Shown here: positions 32,299 through 40,186 of the stretch, one piece after another
Position numbering within the stretch: position 1 is the stretch's first letter
How the letters are laid out: each line of letters begins with the position of its first letter
Assembly (NCBI GenBank): GCA_026129185.1
Contig: JAHCIO010000014.1
Coordinates: 35,573 to 99,572, forward strand
Direction: 5' to 3'
Origin: Promineifilum sp019695075
GTDB lineage: Bacteria > Chloroflexota > Anaerolineae > Promineifilales > Promineifilaceae
Length of the DNA stretch: 64,000 nt
The notes under the pieces: generated by a model
The model's input: the letters and a program-made list of their open reading frames with translations, nothing else
The model's database searches: none
What the model was told of the DNA's origin: nothing
Program-made: the position numbers and the translations under genes

Positions 32299-33309
32299 GT
32301 GAAACGAAACTCTTTGGGAGATACAGGTCTGCCGGTCACGCCGATGGGCCTGGGCCTGGCGGCGCTGGGCCGGCCGGGCTACATCAATCTGGGCCACGCC
32401 GGCGATCTGGCGCGCGACTACGACGTCGCCGCCATGACGGCCCACGCCCACGCCGTTCTTGATGCCGCCTGGCGGGCCGGCATCCGCTACTTCGACGCCG
32501 CGCGCTCCTACGGCCGGGCGGAGGAGTTCCTGTCCGGCTGGCTGCGCGCCCGTCGCATCGCGCCGGGTCAGGTTGCCGTCGGCTCCAAGTGGGGCTACAC
32601 CTACACGGCCGGCTGGCAGGTCTCGGCCGAGCGCCACGAGATCAAAGACCACAGCCTGCCTGTCCTGCGCCGCCAGATCGACGAGAGCCGCGCCCTGCTG
32701 GGCGACTACCTGGGCCTCTACCAGATCCATTCGGCCACGCTTGACAGCGGCGTGCTGGACAACGAAGAGGTACTGGCTGAGTTGGCCCGGCTGCGCGATG
32801 GCGGGCTGGTGATCGGCCTGTCGCTCAGCGGCCCCAACCAGGCAGACACGTTGCGCCGCGCCCTGGCCATCGACATCGGCGGCGCGCCACTGTTCCGCTC
32901 GGTGCAGGCAACGTGGAACGTGTTGGCGCAGGAGGCCGGGCCGGCGCTGGTCGAAGCCCACAACCGCGGCATGGGCGTCATCGTCAAGGAGGCGCTGGCC
33001 AACGGCCGTCTGACCGACCGCAACGACGATCCCGCCTTCACCGAGCGGCGGCGGCTGTTGAGCGCGGCGGCGGCCGAGACGGGGGTTGGGCTGGATACGC
33101 TGGCGCTGGCGGCGGTGCTCGTTCAGCCGTGGGCCGACGTAGTGCTCAGCGGCGCGGCGCGGGCCGAACACCTGGCGTCGAACGTGGCCGCGGTGGCGCT
33201 GGCCGACCGGCGACGCGCCTGGCTCCACGACTGGCTACGCCGGTCGCGCGCCCTGGCCGAGCCGGCCGAGGTCTACTGGCGCACGCGCGCCGCGCTGGCC
33301 TGGAACTAG
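32299..33309 (+). CDS. Aldo/keto reductase
   Basis: 336 residues, TIM barrel. The start is a GTG at 32299 after an AAGGGGG ribosome site. The catalytic tetrad is visible: Asp and Tyr in YFDAARSYGRAEEFL (about residues 66-80), Lys in VGSKWGY and His in YQIHS. The N-terminus NSLGDTGLPVTPMGLG is typical of the family that reduces carbonyls with NADPH. The substrate is unknown. It is convergent with the pentapeptide protein; the four bases CTAG supply both stop codons. Confidence 0.9.
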   Translation: MKRNSLGDTGLPVTPMGLGLAALGRPGYINLGHAGDLARDYDVAAMTAHAHAVLDAAWRAGIRYFDAARSYGRAEEFLSGWLRARRIAPGQVAVGSKWGYTYTAGWQVSAERHEIKDHSLPVLRRQIDESRALLGDYLGLYQIHSATLDSGVLDNEEVLAELARLRDGGLVIGLSLSGPNQADTLRRALAIDIGGAPLFRSVQATWNVLAQEAGPALVEAHNRGMGVIVKEALANGRLTDRNDDPAFTERRRLLSAAAAETGVGLDTLALAAVLVQPWADVVLSGAARAEHLASNVAAVALADRRRAWLHDWLRRSRALAEPAEVYWRTRAALAWN

Positions 33310-35003
33310 CTGTCTTCGGACAGCGGCCCTGACTGATCGGGCTTGCGCGGCGTCGCCGGTGAGTTGCCGGTGGCCGGCCTGGCCGCGGCCGGGGTCGCGC
33401 CGGGGCGCTGGTAGGTTGGCGTCTGCGTGCTGGGCAAAGGGCCTTCGCGCACGGCCGTGGCCGTGGGCACAACGTCGTACCGTTGGCCACTGTCGGTGCG
33501 CTCCACCTTGGTCACGGCGCGGGCCTTGGCCAGAATCTGCGGCGGCACCTCGGCGTCGGTCAGATCGACCTCGGTCAGGTCGGCCCCGGTCAGATTGGCG
33601 TTGCTGAGGTTCGCCCAGCGCAAGTTGGCCTTGGTCAGATCGGCCCGGCTGAGATCGGCGTCGCCCAGGATGGCCCCGCGCAGGATTGCCCCGCGCAGCA
33701 TGGCCCCCTTGAGTTGCGCCGCGCGCATGTCCGCGCCGCTCAGGCCGACCTCTTCGAGGTTGGCGCGGTTCAGGATGGCCCGGTTGAGATTGGCGATGCT
33801 CAGATTGGCCCGGCTCAGGTCGCTGCCGGACAGGTCAGCGCCGCTCAGAGAGACGCGGCCCATGATGGCGTCGCGCAGGTTGGCGTTGGTCACGATGGCC
33901 TGATTCATCACCGCGCCGCGCAGATTGGCCAGGTTGAGGTTGCTATCGCGCAACTCGGCGTCGGTCAGGTCCGCCTCGCTCAGGATCGCGCCACCAAACA
34001 TAGCCTCGTTCAGCCGGGCGTGGACGAGCGTCGCCCCGGCCAAGTTCGCGCCGCTGAAGTCCGCCGCGGTTGCCTGCGCGCCGCTCAGTGTCGCCTTGTT
34101 GAGATTGGCCAGGCTCAGGCTCGCGCCGTCGAGCGTGGCGTCGGTCAGGTTCGCGCCGTTGAGGCGCGCGCCCTTCAGAGTTGCGCCGGTCAGATTGGCC
34201 CGCGTCAGGTCGGCCCCGGCCAGATTGGCCTCGCTCAGGTCGGCCTCGCGCAAATCGGCATCGACCAGCGAAGACTTGGTCATGATCGCTCCGCGCAATT
34301 GCGTGCCGGCCAGCACCGCCCCGCGCAGCATCGCCCCGCGCAGGTAGGACTCGCTCAGGTCGGCGCGGGAGAGGTTGGCTTGATTCAGGTCGGCCCCACG
34401 CAGGTCGGAGGCAGGCAGACTGGTCTCTACCAGGCGGGCCTCATGCAGGTCAACGTTGCGCAGGCTGATGCCGGCCATGGGCACGCCGGACAGGTCAGTG
34501 CCGCTCAGGTCAGCCCGTTGCAGATCGACGGCCGGCTGCTCGGCGCTCAACAGCGAGGATTCATACAGGAAGCGGACAATGTGGCCGCGCCCCTCGCCGT
34601 TGAGTTGACGCAGCGTCGTCAGCGTATGGGCGCGGGCGGCGCGGGCGACTTCGTCGTCGGCCGCCGCCCCGCGCAGGTTGCGGCTCAGCAATAGCTCCGT
34701 CAGCCGGTCGTAGTAGGAATCGACCAGGGCGCGTTCGTCGCGCAGCCGGGCGATCTCCAATTGGGTGCGCTTCCACGTGCCCGCCAGCCAGATGGCCGCC
34801 GTCACCAGCAGCAAGGGGATGAGCAGCAGGTTCAGCCAGTTGAGCAAGGCCAACGAACCCCGCTCGCGAACGAGGAATTGCACGCCCAGCACGGCCAGTG
34901 ACAGGATGATCACCACCAACAGGATGGCCATGGCCGTGCGCGTCTGCGAGGAGCGTATTTCGTGATAGTAACGACTTAGAGATTGACGTAGCGATTCTGC
35001 CAT
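33306..35003 (-). CDS. Membrane-anchored pentapeptide-repeat protein
   Basis: About 565 residues. Two membrane helices lie near the N-terminus (MAILLVVIILSLAVLGVQFLV and a second starting LLNWLNLLLIPLL), then a helical segment. An uninterrupted run of A(D/N)LxX pentapeptides follows for about 330 residues (roughly 165-495), folding as a right-handed beta helix. The tail is Pro/Thr-rich. Of tandem ATGs at 35009 and 35003, the latter has the better spacing to AGGG. It follows the SirB1-type gene by about 10 bases. Such repeats serve as scaffolds or DNA-mimics; membrane attachment argues for a scaffold. Confidence 0.88.
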   Translation of the reverse strand: MAESLRQSLSRYYHEIRSSQTRTAMAILLVVIILSLAVLGVQFLVRERGSLALLNWLNLLLIPLLLVTAAIWLAGTWKRTQLEIARLRDERALVDSYYDRLTELLLSRNLRGAAADDEVARAARAHTLTTLRQLNGEGRGHIVRFLYESSLLSAEQPAVDLQRADLSGTDLSGVPMAGISLRNVDLHEARLVETSLPASDLRGADLNQANLSRADLSESYLRGAMLRGAVLAGTQLRGAIMTKSSLVDADLREADLSEANLAGADLTRANLTGATLKGARLNGANLTDATLDGASLSLANLNKATLSGAQATAADFSGANLAGATLVHARLNEAMFGGAILSEADLTDAELRDSNLNLANLRGAVMNQAIVTNANLRDAIMGRVSLSGADLSGSDLSRANLSIANLNRAILNRANLEEVGLSGADMRAAQLKGAMLRGAILRGAILGDADLSRADLTKANLRWANLSNANLTGADLTEVDLTDAEVPPQILAKARAVTKVERTDSGQRYDVVPTATAVREGPLPSTQTPTYQRPGATPAAARPATGNSPATPRKPDQSGPLSEDS

Positions 35004-35013
35004 AACCATTACC

Positions 35014-35835
35014 CTAATTCTGCGTCGCCCACGTGTCGAGCAGGTCTTTCATCCCGTCGCGGATCATCTGCGCGTCGGCGGCCGAGGGCGCGCGCTGGAG
35101 GTAGACATCCAGGTAGTGGGCCGCCTGCGTCATCTGGCGCTGCTGGTAGTAGACCAGGCCCAGGTCGCGCACGTGCTCGGCCACTTCCGGCTGCGTCTGT
35201 CGCAACAGGCGGATCACGTGCGCGGCCTCTTTCCAGGCCCCCGCGCGGACGTAGCTGGAGCGCAGGTTGTTGAGCATCCGGGCCAGGGTTTCGCGCGGCG
35301 GCAGCGGCTCGAACCAGTCCGGCTCCGGCGGGCCTTCATAGCCAATCGCCAGGCGAACCAGTTCCATGCAGTCGGCCAGGTCAAGGCGGCGGCCGCCGTG
35401 AAAGGGGTCAAGCCACGTGTTCTTGTCAAGGCTGCGGACGCCGACGATGAAGTGGCCCGGCAAGCCAATGCCATAGGCCGGGATGCCCAGGCGGTGGGCG
35501 ATGTCGATGAAGATAACCGACAGCGAGATGGGTATGCCCAAGCGGCGGTCCAGCACCTCGTTCAGATAGCTGTTGCGCGGGTCGGAATAGTCGTCGGTGT
35601 TGCCCCGGAACTGGAGCTTGCCAAACAGGTACGCGGCCAACTGGTCGGCCTGCTCGTCCGCGGCGAGGCTCACGTCCACGTAGTCGAGGGCCGACTCGGA
35701 CAACTCGTGCAGCCGGGCCATGTAGCCGGCGACATCCAACCGTGGGTAAGCGAGCGCGCGCGCCAACTGGAGCGCCGCCCGCGGAACGTTTAGCTCGTCC
35801 AGTTGCAGCTCATCCTGGAAACCCCAATCGCTCAT
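35014..35835 (-). CDS. SirB1/transglutaminase-like family protein with TPR-like tail
   Basis: 273 residues from ATG 35835. The centre matches the SirB1 (Transglut_core2) family: YLNEVLDRRLGIPISLSVIF, YGIGLPGHFIVGV and LDPFHGGRR. The C-terminal 90 residues (NNLRSSYVRAGAWKEAAHVI onward) look like two or three TPR helices. The catalytic Cys of true transglutaminases is replaced by Ser in this region (IPISLSV), as in most of the family, so no protease activity is implied. A CATAAT about 6 bases upstream suggests a nearly leaderless message. Function unknown. Confidence 0.85.
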   Translation of the reverse strand: MSDWGFQDELQLDELNVPRAALQLARALAYPRLDVAGYMARLHELSESALDYVDVSLAADEQADQLAAYLFGKLQFRGNTDDYSDPRNSYLNEVLDRRLGIPISLSVIFIDIAHRLGIPAYGIGLPGHFIVGVRSLDKNTWLDPFHGGRRLDLADCMELVRLAIGYEGPPEPDWFEPLPPRETLARMLNNLRSSYVRAGAWKEAAHVIRLLRQTQPEVAEHVRDLGLVYYQQRQMTQAAHYLDVYLQRAPSAADAQMIRDGMKDLLDTWATQN

Positions 35836-36008
35836 GGCGACCATTATGGGCCATTCAGGCCAGTTTTTCAACGTGTAGTTCGGCCGCGCCATCGGACGTT
35901 TCTTCTTTGCGCCTTTTGCCCCTTCGCGCCTTTGCGTGAACTGCTATCGGCTTTGCAATGACCCTGACGACCAGCCCGTTGGCCGCGCCCAGCGTGCCGC
36001 GTTCATGC

Positions 36009-36014
36009 TATAAT
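36009..36014 (+). promoter_or_regulatory. Extended -10 promoter with minimal leader for the DUF951 gene
   Basis: TGCTATAAT, with the hexamer at 36009-36014, ends 8 bases before the ATG at 36023, leaving a leader of one or two bases. Confidence 0.5.
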
Positions 36015-36022
36015 GCCCCGGC

Positions 36023-36223
36023 ATGTACATTGAAGTCCATCTGGGCGATCGGGTTCGCCTGCGCAAGAAGCACCCCTGCGGCAACGATGAATGGGATATC
36101 GTTCGCCTGGGGGCCGACATTGGCCTGGTCTGCTGTCGCTGTGGCCGGCGCGTGCTGCTGCCGCGCGGCGAGTTCAACAAGCAGCTGAAGGCCATTGTCG
36201 CCCCCGCGCCTAAAACCGACTGA
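36023..36223 (+). CDS. DUF951 family small protein
   Basis: 66 residues. The family pattern is clear: LGDRVRLRKKHPCGNDEWDI, then GLVCCRCGRRVLLPR and a basic C-terminus. The Cys residues (HPCG, CCRCG) could bind zinc. In Firmicutes the homologue is usually next to ychF or parB; its role is unproven. It ends directly at the start of the glycosyltransferase gene (TGAATG). Confidence 0.88.
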   Translation: MYIEVHLGDRVRLRKKHPCGNDEWDIVRLGADIGLVCCRCGRRVLLPRGEFNKQLKAIVAPAPKTD

Positions 36224-37642
36224 ATGATCGCTGTTCTGGTCGCGCTCTATCTTGCCGGCGTCGCCGGCCTGGCTCTCTACGGGCTGCTGGGTTTTGTCAC
36301 TCTGGGCCTATTCCTGCGTTATCGGCGTGAGCGTCCGCCGTGCCCGTCAGTGACCCCAGAGGAATGGCCGGTCGTCACCGTCCAACTGCCGATCTTCAAC
36401 GAACGCGGAGTCGTCACCCGGTTGCTGGAGGCCACAGCCGCCCTAGACTACCCGCGCGAGCGTCTCCAAATCCAAGTCCTGGACGACTCCACCGACGACA
36501 CCACGGCGCTGGCCGCCGCCTGGGTCGCCGCGCGACAGGCCGAGGGCTACAACGCCATCCTGGCCCACCGCGACGCGCGGCAGGGCTACAAGGCCGGCGC
36601 GCTGGCGGCCGGGCTGGCCACGGCGCGCGGCGAGTTCGTCGCCATCTTCGACGCCGACTTCGTGCCGCAGCCGTCTTTCCTGCGCCAAACAGTGCCCTAT
36701 CTGCTGGCCGACCCAGAACTGGGCGCCGTGCAGGCGCGCTGGGGTCATCTGAACGCGGCCGATTCAGCGCTCACGGGCGCGCAGGCCATTGCTCTCGACA
36801 AGCACTTCGCCGTTGAGCAACTGGTGCGCCACCGCGCCGGCTGCTTCCCCAAGTTCAACGGCTCGGCCGGCATCTGGCGCCGGGCGTGCATCGAAGCGAT
36901 CGGCGGTTGGAGCGACGCGACGCTCTGCGAAGACCTCTGCCTGAGCACCCGCGCTGTCCTGGCCGGGTGGCGCTTTCACTTCGCCGATGACGTCGTCGCC
37001 CCGGCCGAGTTGCCCGCGACCATGCGCGCCTACAAAAGCCAGCAGGCGCGCTGGGCCACGGGCGCCAGCCAATGCCTGACCCGCTATGCCGCGCCCATCT
37101 GGCGCGCGCCCGGCCACTCGCTGCTGGCCCGCCTCTATGCCCTGTTGTCGATGTCGGCCTACTGCACCCATCTGCTGCTGCTCATTCTCTTGCTTGTGCA
37201 GCTGCCGCTCATCCTGAGCGGCTTACGCTTCCCGGCCTGGATGGTCGTCTTCAGCATCCTCGGCCTGGGGCAGCCCGCCCTCTTCATCCTCGCTCAGCAA
37301 GTCCTCTACCCCGACTGGCCGCGGCGGCTGCGCTACCTGCCCGCCCTGCTGCTTCTGGCCATCGGCACCGCGCCCAGCAACGCCTGGGCGGTGTTGCGCG
37401 GCCTGTCCGGGCGGCGCTTCGCCTTCGTGCGCACGCCCAAGGGCGCGCAGCCGGGCTATCGCCTCAAGGCCGGCGGAGCCATTTGGGCCGAGACGAGCCT
37501 GGCCCTCTACTCGGCCGCCGTGTTGGCCCTGGCTGCGTGGACGGGCAACGCCGGCGCGGCGTCCCTGCCGCTGTTGGCCCTGCTGGGCTGCGGCTACGTC
37601 GCCTGGCGCACCGGACGCGAAGCGTTTGCCACCACCGGCTAG
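36224..37642 (+). CDS. Membrane glycosyltransferase family 2, cellulose-synthase-like
   Basis: 472 residues. One helix at the N-terminus (about 4-30) precedes the GT2 domain with VTVQLPIFNERGV, LDDSTDDT, FDADFVP, ATLCEDLCL and QQARW, i.e. the D,D,D,QxxRW signature of processive synthases. A block of four or five helices (about 300-420) could form a channel. It polymerises or extends a beta-linked glycan; no partner (BcsB, Alg) is nearby, so the product is unknown. The ATG follows the DUF951 stop immediately. Confidence 0.9.
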   Translation: MIAVLVALYLAGVAGLALYGLLGFVTLGLFLRYRRERPPCPSVTPEEWPVVTVQLPIFNERGVVTRLLEATAALDYPRERLQIQVLDDSTDDTTALAAAWVAARQAEGYNAILAHRDARQGYKAGALAAGLATARGEFVAIFDADFVPQPSFLRQTVPYLLADPELGAVQARWGHLNAADSALTGAQAIALDKHFAVEQLVRHRAGCFPKFNGSAGIWRRACIEAIGGWSDATLCEDLCLSTRAVLAGWRFHFADDVVAPAELPATMRAYKSQQARWATGASQCLTRYAAPIWRAPGHSLLARLYALLSMSAYCTHLLLLILLLVQLPLILSGLRFPAWMVVFSILGLGQPALFILAQQVLYPDWPRRLRYLPALLLLAIGTAPSNAWAVLRGLSGRRFAFVRTPKGAQPGYRLKAGGAIWAETSLALYSAAVLALAAWTGNAGAASLPLLALLGCGYVAWRTGREAFATTG

Positions 37643-37690
37643 GCATTTCCTGTCGATTGCTGATCCCAGTCTTATATTTTTTTTGAATAT

Positions 37691-37797
37691 CAATATCAGA
37701 TTTTTCAATCTGTATATTGACATTTCTTACATGCGGTTGTATTATCTGCATAGATCGTCAAAGAAATAATCGATCTGTGCAGATTCTTTATAAAGAA
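37691..37797 (+). promoter_or_regulatory. AT-rich promoter region with three dyads
   Basis: TTGACA (37717-37722) and TATTAT (37740-37745) are exactly 17 bases apart. CAATATCAGAT (37691-37701) faces a near-complement at 37708-37719 overlapping the -35. TCTGCATAGATCG (37745-37757) and CGATCTGTGCAGA (37771-37783) form a 13-bp dyad (one wobble) over the start point. TTCTTTATAAAGAA (37784-37797) is a perfect palindrome next to the start codon at 37807. The region is far richer in A+T than its surroundings. Confidence 0.65.
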
Positions 37798-37806
37798 CGA
37801 GAGAAA

Positions 37807-38196
37807 ATGAACCCCGTCATCGGCCAATGCCCTATTTGCGGCAACCACTTACACGTCACCCGGCTCCAGTGTCGCAACTGTGACACAGCCATCGAGGGCC
37901 ACTTCACCCTTGGCCGCCTCTATGAGCTAAGCCCTGAGCAGCTGGAGTTCGTCGAGACCTTCCTGCGCTGCGAGGGCAAGATCAACCGCGTGGAACAGGA
38001 GATCGGCCTGTCCTACCCCGCCGTCCGCGCGCGCCTGAACGATGTTATTCGCGCCCTGGGCTACGAGGTCGGCGAGCCGCCGGCCGCCAGCCGTGGCGTG
38101 CCCGAAGAGGTGCGCCGCGAGGTGCTGGCCGAGCTGCGGGCGGGCAAGCTGTCGGCCGACGAGGCGCTGCAAATCCTCCGCGGCGACAGCGACTGA
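37807..38196 (+). CDS. DUF2089 zinc-ribbon/HTH regulator
   Basis: 129 residues from ATG 37807. An N-terminal zinc ribbon (CPICG at 8-12, CRNC near 25) is followed by IEGHFTLGRLYELSPEQLEF, a hallmark of DUF2089, and a helix-turn-helix (CEGKINRVEQEIGLSYPAVR). The C-terminal helices (EEVRREVLAELRAGKLSADEAL) are the same kind of module found in the next gene and in the proteins ending near 40048 and starting near 41191. It is probably the transcriptional regulator of this cassette, with operators in the dyad-rich region just upstream. Confidence 0.82.
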   Translation: MNPVIGQCPICGNHLHVTRLQCRNCDTAIEGHFTLGRLYELSPEQLEFVETFLRCEGKINRVEQEIGLSYPAVRARLNDVIRALGYEVGEPPAASRGVPEEVRREVLAELRAGKLSADEALQILRGDSD

Positions 38197-38262
38197 GCAT
38201 ACCCGGCCTCGCCGGCGGTCGCGCGCCCCGGCGGGCAACTTATTCCCTGGAGATGAAATGAG

Positions 38263-38808
38263 ATGAACGCAGCGGAACGTGCGGAAGTACTAGACAAACT
38301 GGCCGCCGGCCAGATCAGTGTGACGGAAGCCATGCGTCTGCTCGATCAGACGGCTGTTCCCGCCCCCGTCGAATCCCTGAAGGCGGCCGAGCCGGTCGCC
38401 CCTGCCCCCGTCGAGTCGCTCAAGACCGCCGAGCCGGTCGTCGCCGACCCCGACGCCATTCCCATCGACGAACTGAAGGCCGAGGAAGCGATCACCATCC
38501 GGATGCCGGAGGAGCCGGTTGTCGCGAAGCCGGCCGCCGCCAACGGCGACGCCGCGCCGGCCGAGGACAAAGCACGCTGGCTCAAAATCCGCGTCCGCGA
38601 CACGGCCACCGGCAAGAACAAGGTCAGCATCACGCTGCCGCTCGGCGTGGTCCGCCTCGCCCTGGCCCTCGGCAGCCGGTTCAGCGACGACATGGCCGGC
38701 ATGGACACCGATGCACTGATGGCCTTCTTCAAGGCTGGGCAGCGTGGCGTCCTGGTTGAGGCCGAAGATGAAGAAGACAACGAGCACGTCCAGATCTATC
38801 TGGACTAG
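38263..38808 (+). CDS. SHOCT-like domain protein
   Basis: 181 residues. The N-terminal helix-turn-helix-like module (AAERAEVLDKLAAGQISVTE, residues 3-22) belongs to the SHOCT-like group seen in YvlB/LiaF-type proteins. Two near-identical Val/Glu/Pro repeats follow (PVESLKAAEPV and PVESLKTAEPV), then a conserved C-terminal domain (about 105-181: RWLKIRVRDTATGKNKVSIT, then LPLGVVRLAL). The same domain is in the protein at 41191 (PRWFRVRVTDVQSGRNKVNV). Function unknown; an envelope or stress role is inferred from family context. Confidence 0.7.
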   Translation: MNAAERAEVLDKLAAGQISVTEAMRLLDQTAVPAPVESLKAAEPVAPAPVESLKTAEPVVADPDAIPIDELKAEEAITIRMPEEPVVAKPAAANGDAAPAEDKARWLKIRVRDTATGKNKVSITLPLGVVRLALALGSRFSDDMAGMDTDALMAFFKAGQRGVLVEAEDEEDNEHVQIYLD

Positions 38809-38818
38809 GAGGCATGAC

Positions 38819-40048
38819 GTGACCAAGGATCGTATCGAGACAGGCAAAGCGCCGCAGATTCACGTAGACGCCTGCGACGGCGATCTCGTCGTCCGCGGCT
38901 GGGCCGAGCCGATGCTCAAGGTGCGCGGCAATTACGAAGTGGAAGAAGTGGACGCGGGCTTCCGCGTCAGCGGCCGGGGCGATCTGCGCCTGCTGGTTCC
39001 GACCGGGGCCAACGTCGCCATCGGCGAGGTCAGCGGCGACCTAGTGATCAAAGAAGTCGCCGGCGCGAGCACGGCCGGCCAGGTACACGGCAACACCATC
39101 CTGATCGAGGACGGCAGCTTCAGCGCCGAGGCCGTGCATGGCAACCTGGTGGCGCGCGGTGTCGCGAGCCTGGCCGCCGGCGCGGTGCATGGCGACGTGT
39201 CGGCCCGCCGCGTCGGCAGCGCCAAGCTGGGCGCCGTCTACGGCGACTTCAGCGGCCGGCGACTGGACGGCGCGGTGACCATCGAGGAAGCCTCCGGCGA
39301 CGTCAACGTGCGCGAGGTCAGCGGCGAGATCGCCGTTGGCCACGCCCACCGCGATGTCAACCTGACCGCCATTGCCGGGCGGGTCATGCTGGGCGGCGTG
39401 GATGGCGACATTCGTCTGCGGGGCGCGTTGCCGCCGGGCGACCATGCCCTGTCCGCGCATGGCGACATCGTCGTGCGCTGGCCGGCTAATGCCGCCGTAA
39501 ACATCGTTGCCGCCGCCAGGACTATCACCAACCGCCTGCCGCTGCAAGATGTGGCTGAGAAGGAAGGCCAGCTGCTGGGGCGCATCGGCAGCGGCACGAC
39601 ACAACTGACGCTCTCGGCCGATGGCCAGATCGTCCTGAAGGAGATCACGCCGGTGGACGAGAAGTGGGACGACAGCATGATGGGCGATGATGCCGAGTTC
39701 GAGCCGTTCTTCAACGGCCTGGGGCTGGATATGGAGAATATGGCCGCGCGCATCGAGGCTGAGGTTAACACCCACCTGTCGCGCGTAGCGCGCGACATCG
39801 AGACGCGCTTCGGCCCCGAGTTCGGCCAGCGCATGGCCGACAAGGTCGCACGGCAGGCCGACCGGGTGGCCGAGCGCGCTCGCCGCAAAAGTGAGTGGCG
39901 CGGGCGCGGCGTCGATAGCGCCCCGGCCGCCGCGCCGCCCCGCCGGCCGGCCTCGCCCGAAGAGCAGCTCAAGATCCTCAAGATGGTCGAATCGGGGGCC
40001 ATTACGCCGGAGGACGCCGGCATGTTGCTGGAGGCCCTGGAAGGATAA
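38819..40048 (+). CDS. DUF4097 (YvlB/LiaG-like) beta-repeat protein
   Basis: 409 residues from GTG 38819 (AGGAGG six bases upstream). Residues about 10-280 form a repetitive beta structure (VSGDLVIKEVAGASTAGQVH, EASGDVNVREVSGEIAVG, VDGDIRLRGALPPGDHALSA) typical of DUF4097 putative adhesin-like folds. A charged helical region follows (about 290-370, rich in Arg/Ala), and then a SHOCT-like tail (QLKILKMVESGAITPEDAG). No signal peptide, so it is cytoplasmic. It lies 10 bases after the previous gene. Confidence 0.78.
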   Translation: MTKDRIETGKAPQIHVDACDGDLVVRGWAEPMLKVRGNYEVEEVDAGFRVSGRGDLRLLVPTGANVAIGEVSGDLVIKEVAGASTAGQVHGNTILIEDGSFSAEAVHGNLVARGVASLAAGAVHGDVSARRVGSAKLGAVYGDFSGRRLDGAVTIEEASGDVNVREVSGEIAVGHAHRDVNLTAIAGRVMLGGVDGDIRLRGALPPGDHALSAHGDIVVRWPANAAVNIVAAARTITNRLPLQDVAEKEGQLLGRIGSGTTQLTLSADGQIVLKEITPVDEKWDDSMMGDDAEFEPFFNGLGLDMENMAARIEAEVNTHLSRVARDIETRFGPEFGQRMADKVARQADRVAERARRKSEWRGRGVDSAPAAAPPRRPASPEEQLKILKMVESGAITPEDAGMLLEALEG

Positions 40049-40055
40049 CTGATGT

Positions 40056-40184
40056 CGTTGGCTCTCGTCTCGCACCCGGACTACAATAGCGGCAGTCGGC
40101 CGTCGGGCAGCCACCCCCTGCCCCGCGCGACCCGGGCATGGCCCGTGGCCGGCCGCCCTGTTGGTGCGAGACGAGAGCGCAACG
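40056..40184 (+). other. Long inverted repeat overlapping the ribosome-binding region of the GNAT gene
   Basis: GCTCTCGTCTCGCACC (40061-40076) is the exact complement of GGTGCGAGACGAGAGC (40163-40178). Allowing one bulged base the pairing extends to 40056 and 40184, about 21 pairs closing an 86-base loop that can itself form small hairpins (GGGCATGGCCC). The right arm ends two bases before the ATG at 40187 and would mask it. Confidence 0.6.
40058..40087 (+). promoter_or_regulatory. Candidate promoter inside the inverted repeat
   Basis: TTGGCT (40058-40063) and TACAAT (40082-40087) are 18 bases apart. A transcript starting near 40094 would lack the left arm of the long hairpin. Confidence 0.4.
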
Positions 40185-40186
40185 CA

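Noticed and set aside
31735..33228. 497-codon reverse frame opposite the aldo-keto reductase
   Set aside because: The forward strand has the complete catalytic tetrad; the reverse frame overlaps two real genes and has no recognisable motif.
33483..34694. 403-codon forward frame opposite the pentapeptide protein
   Set aside because: Its apparent repeats are only the complement of the pentapeptide codons.
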